From NCBI GenBank assembly GCA_026692725.1, contig JAPMUG010000002.1, positions 1 to 64,000 of the forward strand: a stretch of 64,000 bases of DNA, in the 5' to 3' direction. The translations under genes and the position numbers were made by a program. Of the stretch, positions 29,033-39,700 are shown piece after piece. The notes under the pieces are model-generated. The model searched no databases. It was given only the letters and a program-made list of their open reading frames with translations, and was not told the DNA's origin. This DNA is from Ecytonucleospora hepatopenaei (lineage: Eukaryota > Microsporidia > Enterocytozoonidae). Within the stretch, counting starts at the first letter, position 1, and each line of letters opens with the position of its first letter.

Positions 29033-29944
29033 ATGTTGGTCAACTTTTTGCACAATTCTGATGAAAATCAAAACATACTACTTGCTTTTAATGACAAAAA
29101 ACCTGTAAAACTTCCACACCACATAAAATTTAGTAATTTATTGTATTTTGAAGAAAAGCTAAAACAAGAATCAAATGAAATTCTAAAATTAATTAAGCAA
29201 ATGGGTTCTGTTTTGCAAAAGTTAAGTCTGTCTTCTTTAAAAGAAGAATTTTTTGTAGGAAAACCAGAAGAAATTCTATTTGAATTAAAATCATCTGAAA
29301 ATTTTGAGGTTATTTTAAATGAAATTTCAAACCGGAAGGAACAATTAAATGAAATATTTAATAAAATGCAAGATAAATATATGGCCAACAAAGAAATTTT
29401 AGTAAGTGAATCTTATAAATATATTAAAACATTATATGTAACCGTTGAAAAAACTAAAATAAAAGAATTTTTTAGTTATGTAAAAAACCTTGTAGCTCTC
29501 GAGGCAATAAGTCTAATGGATAATCATAAAGAAGAGACACAAAATTGTATTAAAAATCCAATATACCAAACATACCCAAAAAGAAATAACGTTGATCATA
29601 ACAATACTAATAATGAGCGTATTTACAAGGTTTTTGTGCTTAAGAATGAATTTAATGCTATTTTAGGGAAAATAAGCTTAAAATATAAATGCAGTGAAAA
29701 ACATGCAGAAAAAAATAAAGTTGAACTAGACACCTTTATATCTTTTCTTAAAAGCAACATCCAAATGACATATAGTTTATACATGGAAAGCATTTTTTAC
29801 AAAGGACTAATTGAGAGTATACAAAAAAACGGGTGTCCATTAGACTATTTTTATATTTTAAGTAAAAAACCATTGGGTAAAAAGAAGATACTTGAAAATA
29901 TAGTATCATCTGAAATTCCTTTAATAGAGGATATGCTTTACTAA
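29033..29944 (+). CDS. VMA5: Probable V-type ATPase subunit C
   Basis: A 303-residue soluble helical protein. The C-terminal 60 residues fit subunit C: YSLYMESIFYKGLIESIQKN followed by GCPLDYFYILSKKPLGKKK and ILENI, parallel to the family's H-x-KALRVFVESVLRYGLP and KLREVL end. The middle has IYKVFVLKNEFNAIL. The N-terminal part is divergent and about 80 residues shorter than usual. Subunit C links the V1 head to the stator and controls reversible assembly of the proton pump. The similarity is modest, so this is a probable call. Confidence 0.5.
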   Translation: MLVNFLHNSDENQNILLAFNDKKPVKLPHHIKFSNLLYFEEKLKQESNEILKLIKQMGSVLQKLSLSSLKEEFFVGKPEEILFELKSSENFEVILNEISNRKEQLNEIFNKMQDKYMANKEILVSESYKYIKTLYVTVEKTKIKEFFSYVKNLVALEAISLMDNHKEETQNCIKNPIYQTYPKRNNVDHNNTNNERIYKVFVLKNEFNAILGKISLKYKCSEKHAEKNKVELDTFISFLKSNIQMTYSLYMESIFYKGLIESIQKNGCPLDYFYILSKKPLGKKKILENIVSSEIPLIEDMLY

Positions 29945-30020
29945 ATATTTATTTTATTTTGTTTTTAATATTATTTACAAATATAATTTTGTTTTTTGCT
30001 TTTTAAAACACCCATAATAA

Positions 30021-32594
30021 ATGAACAATAATGAAAATACAAAAGCAATGGGCAAAGAATTTGATCTAAATGCCGTGATTGATTTGACAGAAACAATGGG
30101 AAAAGATTTTAACATTTTGAGTTACCAAAAAATATACCAGAACAAAACCAAAATAACAGATTTTAAAATTATTAAAAATCTGGCAAAGGGTGGTTTTGGA
30201 GAAGTTTTCTTAGGAACTAAAATAAATAAAAATAACAGCACAGAAAACGAGGATAATGTTTTTGCTATTAAGAGAATTAGCAAAGACATGTGTCAAAAAA
30301 ACAAGAATACTGCATTTTTTATGAATGAAAGAGAAATTATGACCTGTTTGGATGCTACTTGGGTTGTAAAGGCATATGAATGTTTACAAGATGATTTTTA
30401 TTTATATTTTGTTATGGAATTTGTAGCAGGTGGTGACTTGCTTGGATTTTTAACTAAATCTGACACGATTTCCCAAAATGAGGTTAGATTTTATGCAGCT
30501 CAAATTTTAAAAGCTTTGGATTTTTTGCATTCCCAGGGATATGTACATAGAGATTTGAAACCAGATAATGTATTTATTGAAAAAGATGGACACATAAAAT
30601 TAGGTGATTTTGGATCATCTGGAAAATTAGTTGATGGGTTTGTAACCAGCAAAGTGCCAATAGGAACCCCAGATTATGTGTGCAGGGATGTTTTGGATGT
30701 TTCCGAAGGAGGAGAAGCAAAATATACGGAATCTGTTGATTTATGGACATTGGGCGTTATAATGTATGAAATGGTAACAGGAGAGCCGCCTTTTTATACA
30801 GAAAGTTTGAGAGATACGTATAGAAAAATTCAAGAAATTGAATATGAAAAGACAGGGGATAAGGTATTGGACGATTTACTGTCTAATCTCTTGGTGGATA
30901 AATCCAAAAGATTTACAAGCGAACAAATTAAAAAACACGAGTTTTTTAAGGATGTAGATTGGTCAGATGTCAGAAAACTTACTCCACCATTTATTCCCGA
31001 TATTAAAGAAAAAGGAGATGTTTCAAATTTTAATAATTTAAATTTTAGACCTGAAAATAGCACAATTAAAGGAGGCTATAAAAGTTTTATAGGTTTTACC
31101 TACGATCCAAAGTATGCAAAAGTGTTTGGAGAAGGTCTCATTAAGAATTTATTAGGAATCTCAGAGTATTTAAAGATAAGCAGCCAGTCTGACATTTCTA
31201 GCAAAGTGTCTGACATTAGCATTAAAGAAGAAAAGACAGAAAAACAAATTGAAGAATTGTCTAAAAAGTTAAAAGAAAAGGAAAAAGAGCTGGATGATTT
31301 GATTTCTTCAAAAATGCTTGAAATAGATGATTTAAATCTAACCATAGATGACTTGGAAGGAGAAAAAGCAATAAAATTAGACGAGGTAAACAAACAAAGA
31401 AATGAACTACAAGGAACAAACCAAAGCCTAATAACAAAGCGTGAAGAACTTAGAGCATGCATAGAAGAAGTGATAAATAAAAGAGAAGAGTTAACAAATA
31501 TTCAAAAAGACATAGAGTCAAAGGTGAATTTCAAGTCATCTACCAATTCCATGGAATATTGTAAATATCTTAAGGAACTCATCAATGATATAAAGCTAAA
31601 CATAGAAAGAAGCAAATTTAATTTAAAACTGGCAGAAATAAAAAAAGGTGTTTACTTTTTTTACAAAGCACATGAAGACCTGCAAAAGCAATTTAAAATA
31701 TCAAAGGAAGTGGTAGAAGAAAATTCACTAGAAGACCTAAAGAAAAGCATAAGATCATATAAAACAGAAATAAAAGATTATTTACAGAAAATAGAAATCG
31801 AGACAAATGCAAGAATAGCACTGGAAAGTGAAAATAAAAGGTTACAGCAAATGCTATTGAGTAACAATAGCCTAAAAAGCGTAAATAAGTATAGTGTCAA
31901 AAATGCACTAAACAATACACCAGTAGAGATTTCAATAGAAAACAATATATTTATGTTTAATGACACCAAAAGGGATATTGGTCAAATATACATCAGAGAG
32001 ATAAAAAATAGTGAGTATCATCACTTTACATACAAAAAAAGAGCACTTACAGTGATAATCCATTTTATAGAGGCAAATGCACTATCAGAGTCAGCATCCA
32101 CCTACAGACGCAGAAGCCCAGAAGCAATAGAAAAAGAGCTGGAAACAGAGAAAACACTGCTAACAGGACTGGAAGAGCTGGAGCTCCTGATAGATTCCAC
32201 CGCCCAAAATGACATACAAAGACAGAAGCAAGGAAGCATAAAGAAGATAGAGGCACTGACCAAGGAGCTAAAAAAAGCAAAAGCACTGACCGCCCAGTCA
32301 GACTGTTCCCACCACTCAATCCCATTTGAAACAATAGAGTTCAATAATCATCAGTTCAAGGAGCATACAGTAGGCAAAGGAACCCTCTGCGACCACTGTG
32401 GAGAGTTGATGTATGGGATGGTGAATCAAACATACCACTGCCTAGACTGCCTGATAACAGTGCATAGAGAGTGTTATGTGTTGGTAGAGGTGTCATGCGA
32501 GTTACAGCAAGCAATAAACAAAGGAACATATGTGCCAGTGGTGATGAATAGCATAGAAGAGAAAGAAAGGATATTAAAAGTGTATAGGAGATAA
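30021..32594 (+). CDS. AGC-family protein kinase, ROCK/MRCK-like with C1 domain
   Basis: An 857-residue kinase. The catalytic domain (about 47-310) is complete: glycine loop LAKGGFGEVFLG, VAIK-type lysine 84, Glu104, HRDLKPDN at 176-183, DFG at 196-198 and GTPDYV in the activation segment. A short AGC extension follows, with FIGFTYDPK. A coiled coil of about 350 residues leads to a C1 zinc finger (about 785-835, HQFKEHTVGKGTLCDHCGEL ... HRECY). The kinase-coil-C1 order matches ROCK/MRCK/citron kinases of the cell cortex; no PH or CNH domain remains. From about 31200 codon third positions shift from T to A, and GC rises toward the C1 domain. Confidence 0.9.
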   Translation: MNNNENTKAMGKEFDLNAVIDLTETMGKDFNILSYQKIYQNKTKITDFKIIKNLAKGGFGEVFLGTKINKNNSTENEDNVFAIKRISKDMCQKNKNTAFFMNEREIMTCLDATWVVKAYECLQDDFYLYFVMEFVAGGDLLGFLTKSDTISQNEVRFYAAQILKALDFLHSQGYVHRDLKPDNVFIEKDGHIKLGDFGSSGKLVDGFVTSKVPIGTPDYVCRDVLDVSEGGEAKYTESVDLWTLGVIMYEMVTGEPPFYTESLRDTYRKIQEIEYEKTGDKVLDDLLSNLLVDKSKRFTSEQIKKHEFFKDVDWSDVRKLTPPFIPDIKEKGDVSNFNNLNFRPENSTIKGGYKSFIGFTYDPKYAKVFGEGLIKNLLGISEYLKISSQSDISSKVSDISIKEEKTEKQIEELSKKLKEKEKELDDLISSKMLEIDDLNLTIDDLEGEKAIKLDEVNKQRNELQGTNQSLITKREELRACIEEVINKREELTNIQKDIESKVNFKSSTNSMEYCKYLKELINDIKLNIERSKFNLKLAEIKKGVYFFYKAHEDLQKQFKISKEVVEENSLEDLKKSIRSYKTEIKDYLQKIEIETNARIALESENKRLQQMLLSNNSLKSVNKYSVKNALNNTPVEISIENNIFMFNDTKRDIGQIYIREIKNSEYHHFTYKKRALTVIIHFIEANALSESASTYRRRSPEAIEKELETEKTLLTGLEELELLIDSTAQNDIQRQKQGSIKKIEALTKELKKAKALTAQSDCSHHSIPFETIEFNNHQFKEHTVGKGTLCDHCGELMYGMVNQTYHCLDCLITVHRECYVLVEVSCELQQAINKGTYVPVVMNSIEEKERILKVYRR

Positions 32595-32971
32595 AATAAA
32601 TATGTTATATTATACCTTATATTATATTTTAAAAAATATTTTATTTTTTATATCTTTATATTTTATTTTATTTTTTATACCTTATATTTAAAAAATAAAA
32701 TAAAAAATTATAATAGAAAATAAAAATATAAAATAATATTATAAAATAAATAACAATATTTATAATATTATATAATATGATATATTTATATTTATCTACT
32801 AAAATATGTAAATATTATAATATATATAATATAAATAAGTTATATAATATATTATATAATAAACACAGCAATACAAATAAAAAAACAAAACTATCATATA
32901 ATACCAACATATATAATAGTAAATACAACAACCTGTTAAATACACTCTATATAAATGTTAAGCTGATCCAT

Positions 32972-35125
32972 ATGCACATAAGGCAAAGAGAGTCACTGAT
33001 AAAAGAAGAAGGAGAGAAAATAGTGGACAGTAGCAAAATAAACATATCAAGTATATTATCAGACAATATATTAATGAATGGTACCACCACTACTAACAGT
33101 ATCAATGGTAATAATACCAATACCAATACTAATACTAATACTAATACTAATACTAATACTAATACTAATACTAATACTAATACTAATACTAATACTAATA
33201 CTAATACTAATACTAATACTAATACTAATACTAATACTAATACTAATACTAATACTAATACTAATACTAATACTAATACTAATACTAATACTAATACTAA
33301 TACTAATACTAATACTAATACTAATACTAATACTAATACTAATACTAATACTAATACTAATACTAATACTAATACTAATACTAATACTAATACTAATACT
33401 AATACTAATACTAATACTAATACATTATATAATATGTTATTAACCATAAGAAATACTAATGATAATAACAATAATGATAATACAGTATATAACAATAATA
33501 ACAATACAGTATATACCAATAATAACAATAACAATAATACAGTATATAACAATAATGATAATAATGGTAGTATCATTAATATATTAAATAATTTTATATC
33601 TAATATCAATAACTTCTATATCAGTAATCTCAACTTCATTAATGTCAGCAATACTGCCATCACCATAGTCAAACATATTGGTAAGTATGCTATAGTGTGT
33701 ACAACATATAAGTGTATGTTAATAGTAGACATGAGTAACATGCATGTATTGAATATAATAAAGGATACACATGAGATATGGGCATGTGATGTAATATTAC
33801 ATGATAACAGTAACAGTATAATAAATAACAATAATATAAATATAACTAACAGTAATATAACTAACAATAACATAACTAACAATAATATAAACAATATCAT
33901 ATATATTGTATATGGTAGTACTAATAAGAAATGCTACTTTATATCTTATAATACACTAACTAATAAAATATCACATACTCATACAATCAGTAATAAAAAT
34001 ATAGTAAGGGACATATCTATCATAAGAGAGAATAACACATATGTATGTTTGATAGCTAATAGAGACAAGACATTAAAGAAGTATACATTATATGGTGAGT
34101 TAGTTAGTATAATACATAAGAATATAGATATAAGGATATTATATAATAATACATATAGTAATATATATACATATAATAATACATATACATATAATAATAT
34201 ATATACATATAATAATAATATTCTAATTGGTACTTATAATGGTAATATATATTATTATAATGGATATAATATTAAAAGAATACACCATATTGAATTAGGT
34301 GGTAAAGTAATAGCTATACATTATAATAATTATGATAATAGTATATATTATGGTAATGATAATAAATTATATAATTATATAGCAATAGGTGGTAAAGATA
34401 ATGAAATATTAATATATAATATATATAACATATATAACAATATATTAAATAATAATATATTAAATAATAACAGTATATTAAATAACAGTAATATATTAAA
34501 TAGTAATATATTAAATAATAACAACAACAATATATTAAATAGTAATATAAAATTATTTAATCATAATGATACCACTATCAATATATATAATATAGACAGA
34601 AGAACATATATACGTAATATATTAAATAACATTACATATAATAAAATACATAATAAATACAATATAAATGGTAATAAAGCCATGCTTGAAACATACATAC
34701 ATAATGATGCATATGCCATAGCAGTCACTCTATATGGTGAAGTAGTATTATACTGTGTAAATAAACATAGTGTAATATATAGACATAGGATAGGTATGAT
34801 ATGTAAGTGTAGTATATTATATAACAATATATTATATATAGGAACAGAGAGAGGTATGGTAATAATGGATATAGAGAGTAAGATAATAGATAATATATAT
34901 AATAGTAATAATTTATATAATAGTAGTAATATAAATAGTAATTTATATAATAATAATATAAATAATAGTAATAATAGTATTATACATATATTAGAAGAAT
35001 ATAAAATACTAAAAATAGAATTAAATAATAATATAAATAATACTGATATTGATAATATTATATTAATTATATGTATGGATATAAATACATATGAAATATA
35101 TATAAAGAGAATAAATAGATATTAA
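32972..35125 (+). CDS. Asn-rich beta-propeller-like protein with Asn-Thr repeat
   Basis: An open frame of 782 codons runs from an ATG at 32777; I favour the internal ATG at 32972 (MHIRQRESLIKEEGE), because the first 65 codons are low-complexity AT. Residues 48-151 are 52 Asn-Thr dipeptides, encoded by a near-perfect 6-bp repeat. The rest has recurring strand patterns typical of WD40-like propellers: GKYAIVCTTYKCMLIVDMS, YVCLIANRDKTLKKYTLYGE, NILIGTYNGNIYYY, IGTERGMVIMD. Several blades are interrupted by Asn/Ile/Tyr tracts. The ligand is unknown. Confidence 0.6.
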   Translation: MHIRQRESLIKEEGEKIVDSSKINISSILSDNILMNGTTTTNSINGNNTNTNTNTNTNTNTNTNTNTNTNTNTNTNTNTNTNTNTNTNTNTNTNTNTNTNTNTNTNTNTNTNTNTNTNTNTNTNTNTNTNTNTNTNTNTNTNTNTNTNTNTLYNMLLTIRNTNDNNNNDNTVYNNNNNTVYTNNNNNNNTVYNNNDNNGSIINILNNFISNINNFYISNLNFINVSNTAITIVKHIGKYAIVCTTYKCMLIVDMSNMHVLNIIKDTHEIWACDVILHDNSNSIINNNNINITNSNITNNNITNNNINNIIYIVYGSTNKKCYFISYNTLTNKISHTHTISNKNIVRDISIIRENNTYVCLIANRDKTLKKYTLYGELVSIIHKNIDIRILYNNTYSNIYTYNNTYTYNNIYTYNNNILIGTYNGNIYYYNGYNIKRIHHIELGGKVIAIHYNNYDNSIYYGNDNKLYNYIAIGGKDNEILIYNIYNIYNNILNNNILNNNSILNNSNILNSNILNNNNNNILNSNIKLFNHNDTTINIYNIDRRTYIRNILNNITYNKIHNKYNINGNKAMLETYIHNDAYAIAVTLYGEVVLYCVNKHSVIYRHRIGMICKCSILYNNILYIGTERGMVIMDIESKIIDNIYNSNNLYNSSNINSNLYNNNINNSNNSIIHILEEYKILKIELNNNINNTDIDNIILIICMDINTYEIYIKRINRY
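33113..33424. repeat. AATACT hexanucleotide repeat, 52 units
   Basis: Fifty-two consecutive 6-bp units, the first two and the last variant (AATACC, AATACA), in frame within the beta-propeller-like gene and coding for Asn-Thr. All six frames stay open across it, which creates spurious Leu-Val and Ile-Leu reading frames. The length is likely to vary between strains. Confidence 0.95.
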
Positions 35126-35219
35126 TATATTTAACTATAATTTGTAGTATACTATTTAATATATAATATAATATATAAAATACTGTTTATTAATATATAA
35201 TATAATATAATACTGTTTA

Positions 35220-36446
35220 TTAACACATATTATACATATTTACTTCCTTTTTATATATCCTTCTTCTTATATCTTCTAAATCCTTTACTATCACACACAT
35301 GTCATACACTATCCCATATATCTTACACACACCCATATACTCTACTTTATTGCCCACTGCCATGTTATACAGCAATATGCCTATCAGCATCTTAATGAAT
35401 ATATCAGACATAAAGTTAATGAATATAAGTTGATATTCATATATATTTTTATATGATATTTTATTAATAACATTATTACTAATAGTATTATTATATGTAT
35501 TATCATTTATAACAGTATTATGTGTATTATTATATAAATTATTATCATTTATAACAGTATTATGTGTATTATCATTATTTACTGTTGATAACATTAATAT
35601 ATTATTTTTATACTTTATATACTCATCTACCTCTCTATTATGATAATATATATACTTTATATACTTACTATCTACTTTACTTCTTATTGTTAAATATATA
35701 TACATATATAATATATATGATATTATAAATAACATTATATATGACATATTATATGTATTATATGTATTATATGTATTATATGTATTATATGTATTATATG
35801 TATTATATGTATTATATGTATTATATATTGTATTATATATCATATATGTTAGTAATGTATATACCACCCTAAACACATCAAATATAAATATACATGACCC
35901 TACTGACAGTGCTTCTTTGTGTCTCACCAGCAGGGTGTATATGTCTGCTGATGACAGGCGCATGAAGGGCTGCTTCTTGTGCTTATGTCTATTTAGGCAC
36001 AGCTTTTCAAATATGTGGAACTGTAGGATGCTCCCTATGTGGTCACTATAAAATGGTTTTATTAGATTTACTATGCTATTTAATACTGTATCTGTTATCA
36101 TAACTGCTAGTAACTTATTTTGATGATTATTATCAGATATATTGTTATTATATAAATTATTATTATCAGATATATTATTATCACATATATATAATGTAGT
36201 ATACTTATTTACTAAATAATGTGCAAATTCTTTTAGTAAAATCAAAAAGAATGACACTATAAGAATAAGCTTAACATATGTTGACTGCAATATAAATGTA
36301 TATATAAACTTAATAAACTCATAATGGGTGAGTGGTATTTTATCTTTTTTAACCTTATATGGCTTAACTGCTTTATTTCTTTTCTTCTTTTTATTAGACT
36401 TTTTAAACTTGATACTTTTTTTAGATTTTGAAGAGACAATTGACAT
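35220..36446 (-). CDS. Multi-pass membrane protein with Tyr-Asn-Thr repeat
   Basis: A 408-residue protein with a very basic N-terminus (residues 1-40) and about six hydrophobic segments. A run of about eight Tyr-Asn-Thr triplets (a 9-bp DNA repeat near 35750-35826) and Asn-rich loops interrupt it. The order of helices, the LNRHKHKKQPFMRLSSADI stretch between helices and the closing GIVYDMCVIVKDLEDIRRRI resemble the membrane half of an ABC half-transporter, but no ATP-binding domain follows. This is a weak hint only. It lies convergent to the Asn-rich propeller gene and shares its unusual base composition. Confidence 0.5.
   Translation of the reverse strand: MSIVSSKSKKSIKFKKSNKKKKRNKAVKPYKVKKDKIPLTHYEFIKFIYTFILQSTYVKLILIVSFFLILLKEFAHYLVNKYTTLYICDNNISDNNNLYNNNISDNNHQNKLLAVMITDTVLNSIVNLIKPFYSDHIGSILQFHIFEKLCLNRHKHKKQPFMRLSSADIYTLLVRHKEALSVGSCIFIFDVFRVVYTLLTYMIYNTIYNTYNTYNTYNTYNTYNTYNTYNTYNMSYIMLFIISYILYMYIYLTIRSKVDSKYIKYIYYHNREVDEYIKYKNNILMLSTVNNDNTHNTVINDNNLYNNTHNTVINDNTYNNTISNNVINKISYKNIYEYQLIFINFMSDIFIKMLIGILLYNMAVGNKVEYMGVCKIYGIVYDMCVIVKDLEDIRRRIYKKEVNMYNMC
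35750..35826. repeat. ATTATATGT 9-bp tandem repeat
   Basis: About eight copies of a 9-bp unit, in frame on the minus strand and coding for Tyr-Asn-Thr within the multi-pass membrane protein. Confidence 0.85.
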
Positions 36447-36634
36447 TGTACTGTATATAAATATAATATATATAAATTATAAACTATATAAATAAAATAT
36501 ATATAAACTATATATAAATATAAACTAAAAATAATTAATATAAATAAATTATAAACTATAAATAATTAATATATAAATAAATAATCAATATATATAAATA
36601 TATTTTGGGGTAATAAAAAAAGGAAATTTATTTT

Positions 36635-36718
36635 ATATTATAAACTAACTATTATATATTATAAACTAATTATTTTATATTATTAACTAATTATTGTATA
36701 TTATTAACTAACTATTGT
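36635..36718. repeat. 21-bp tandem repeat, four copies, next to the alpha-COP stop
   Basis: Four imperfect 21-bp units beginning ATATTATAAACTAA or ATATTATTAACTAA lie just beyond the alpha-COP stop codon. They may form part of its 3' end. Confidence 0.7.
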
Positions 36719-36724
36719 ATAATG

Positions 36725-39700
36725 TTATAATCCTATATTACCTATTTTACAACAATTACATACTTGATCTACACCTTCATCACTTACTTTTGTACTTTCC
36801 ACTATATTCTTGACACCACAAAATGTACACTCTACATATTTATCTGAAGAATCTAAAATTACTAAATCATTTGTATTTGAATATGCACATGAAATATTCA
36901 TTAACTTTATAAACATATTATTATCAGTATTAGTGTTATTAGTAATATTATCAGTATTATCAATATTAATGTTATTATCATTTAGTTTAAGTAACTTTTT
37001 TACTGTTTTACTCTCTATCAATTTGTCATATAAACACTCATCCTTTATAAAAACATCTTTTGTGTCATTTAACACATCATTTGCCATTTTTATTTCATTA
37101 CTTTTCATTAATTGACTAATTAACATTCTAGCAACATAAAAACCATGTTCTTTATTTTTTAATGTATTATAGAAATAAAATATATAACTCCATTTCTTAA
37201 TAAAATTTTCAGTAATAATATTTTTAGTAATAGTATTTTTAGTAATAGTATTTTCAGTAATAATATTTTCAGTGCTATTATTCTCTTTGTTTATCAACTC
37301 CATAAACTTATGTTCTGCTAATAGTGCAATTCTATAGCTACCTATGATTTTACGCTGAGTCTCCATATAATCTGACTCCTCTTGTTCCAAATACTTTTTG
37401 CCTAATAAGAGCAACAGTGATCCAAAATAATCATAAACTGACTTTAATTTCCCTTCTGTAAATAAATCCATTCCATATGAAAAGAACCAATTTGATGAAT
37501 CTCCTGCATATATGCTGTTTGTACTGTTGTTTTCATTAGAATTGACTGAAATGCTTTCTTTTAGCTGACCACCATACTTTTCTTGAACCAATAAATCAAA
37601 CTTTTTAACAAAAGCATCAATTTCTTCCTTGTATTTCAATAACTCACTGTAAATTATAGGTGTTACTGAAATGACACTGTCACCATTGATTGTTGCATAT
37701 GCACTTGCACTGTTATTTGAACATACCTGTGCATTGCTGTTATTTGATACATTAGTAATTGAATTAGAATTATTACTGAAATCACTAGAACTTTCAAACA
37801 TATTTTCTTCTTTAATTTCACTATTTTTATTATTAGATTGTTTTTGATTATTATCACTTAAATCATTATTAGAAAGATTAGTAAGATTGTTATCACTAAA
37901 ATCACTATTAGAAATGTTATCATTATTATCACTTAAATCATTATTAATAACTGTATCAGAATGTTTCTTTTCTATTGTACTGTTTTCTTCTGATACATTA
38001 AAAGTATTTTTCAAATTACTCTTATCTTCATTTTTAGTTTTTTCTTTATAACCATCTGTTGATTTATCTTCAAAAGAAGAATTTTCACTTTTTATACTTT
38101 TATCAACATCAATATTACAACTAATAGATTCAGAACATTCCTTTTCGTTAGTAGCATTATTAGAATTATTTATTTTAGTATCATTTTTAACTATATTTTT
38201 AATTATATTTTTATCTAAGTCATCGGATAGACTATCTAAATCACTGGATTTATTCTCATTTTCTGTTAAGATGGAATTTTCTCTAACTGTAATATTTTCA
38301 AGTTTTTCTGAAATATTTGTTTCTATATTTTCTTCCTGGTTATTTATTTTAATGTTATTATCAACGTCATTAGTTATTTTATTTTTTATCTGTTTCTGTG
38401 AAAATGCATCTAAATCAGCAATTTTATCAAAAACATCAATTAAATTAATAATATCTTCTGATTCAAAAGCATCCTTCTTTTTAATTAATTCTGTCTTATT
38501 ACCGGAAAGTACGTAAAACCAAAAAATATCATATTCACTGATACCACCATTTTTATTGCTTAAATTAATTTTGTTTTTTAATGAAAATAAAAATGAAATA
38601 AGATCATTAACCATGTCAAAACACTCTGTTGTGTTATTTTTTATTATCTGCTTGATCATATTATGGGTCATTTTTATTACACTGGGTGTCATATTGCTGT
38701 TTTTAAACTGATCTTTTATTAGAGAAAATGCAGCTGAATAATTTTCTGCTGATAAAAATAATTCTATTTTTTGTGCTGTGTCTTTAATGTATGGAATGGC
38801 AATGTTTCCTTTCTGGTGTTTAATGAGATATTCCAGGGGTGCTAAACCTGGTAATTGCTCTTTCTGAATTATTTCAATTATTTTTCGTCTTCCTCTGGTT
38901 TGCTATTTATTACTGCTGATCTAAATGCCAATTCTCCTGTATTTATGTCTAACTGCAACAATTCTCCATTATAATCAATTAATGCAACTTTCTTTCGTTC
39001 AATATCACAGCCAATGATTTTGTAGGTAGTTTGAAGACTTGATAAAATTCCTTCTTCAAAAATATCGAGAGTATTTTTGTTATTTATGACATATTTAAGT
39101 TGTTTTGTAGTAGTATATAAAATCATTTTTTCTATTTTGCCTTCGTAAGTGTATTCCGTTAGTTTTGCATCAATAATCTCAGCATATTCACTAATACAGC
39201 TAAAATATTCAAAACTAAAATTATTCATTTCTCTATATATGAATATTTTATATTTAGTGATGAAATAAATAAAATCTCCCATTTTAATAATATCAATCAA
39301 AGTAGAAATATATGAACTGTTTAAATTGATTATACACTTTCTTTTATTTTCAGCATCGACAACAAACAAATTACTTTCAATTCCAACAAACAAAAAATCT
39401 TCTACAAATTTTGCGTAAAACAAGCAATTGTTTTTCTCTTGATCTTCTTCTTTAATTTCACATTTTTCAATTTCATCTTCTTTTAGTGGCAACAACAGAT
39501 TATTCTCTGTATCATAGATTGAACTGTTTAATATTTTAAAAACTTTGTTCTTTATTGTGTTAAAAACATAAATAGAGTTTTCTACTTTTTTGTCAATAAC
39601 TTCAAAACTATTCTCTTCATTGGCATTGATTTCTCCATCAAATGTAAATATTTCAGTAGTATTCTTTACAATGTTATTTACATATAGCTTATTTTTATGC

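Noticed and set aside
32947..33609. Leu-Val (minus) and Ile-Leu (plus, other frame) repeat proteins
   Set aside because: Shadows of the AATACT repeat, which leaves all six frames open.
32972..36446. Dictyostelium-like or Plasmodium-like origin because of Asn-rich tracts
   Set aside because: Surrounding genes are short, intronless and carry the CCC start motif on both sides; Asn expansion is a common effect of high AT content.
35220..36446. Firm call as an ABC half-transporter
   Set aside because: No ATP-binding domain follows and the similarity is limited to helix order; kept as a hint in the feature only.
38870..38890. Programmed -1 frameshifting in alpha-COP
   Set aside because: The A5 run is not a canonical X-XXY-YYZ heptamer in the right frame and I see no strong downstream stem; a missing base is simpler.
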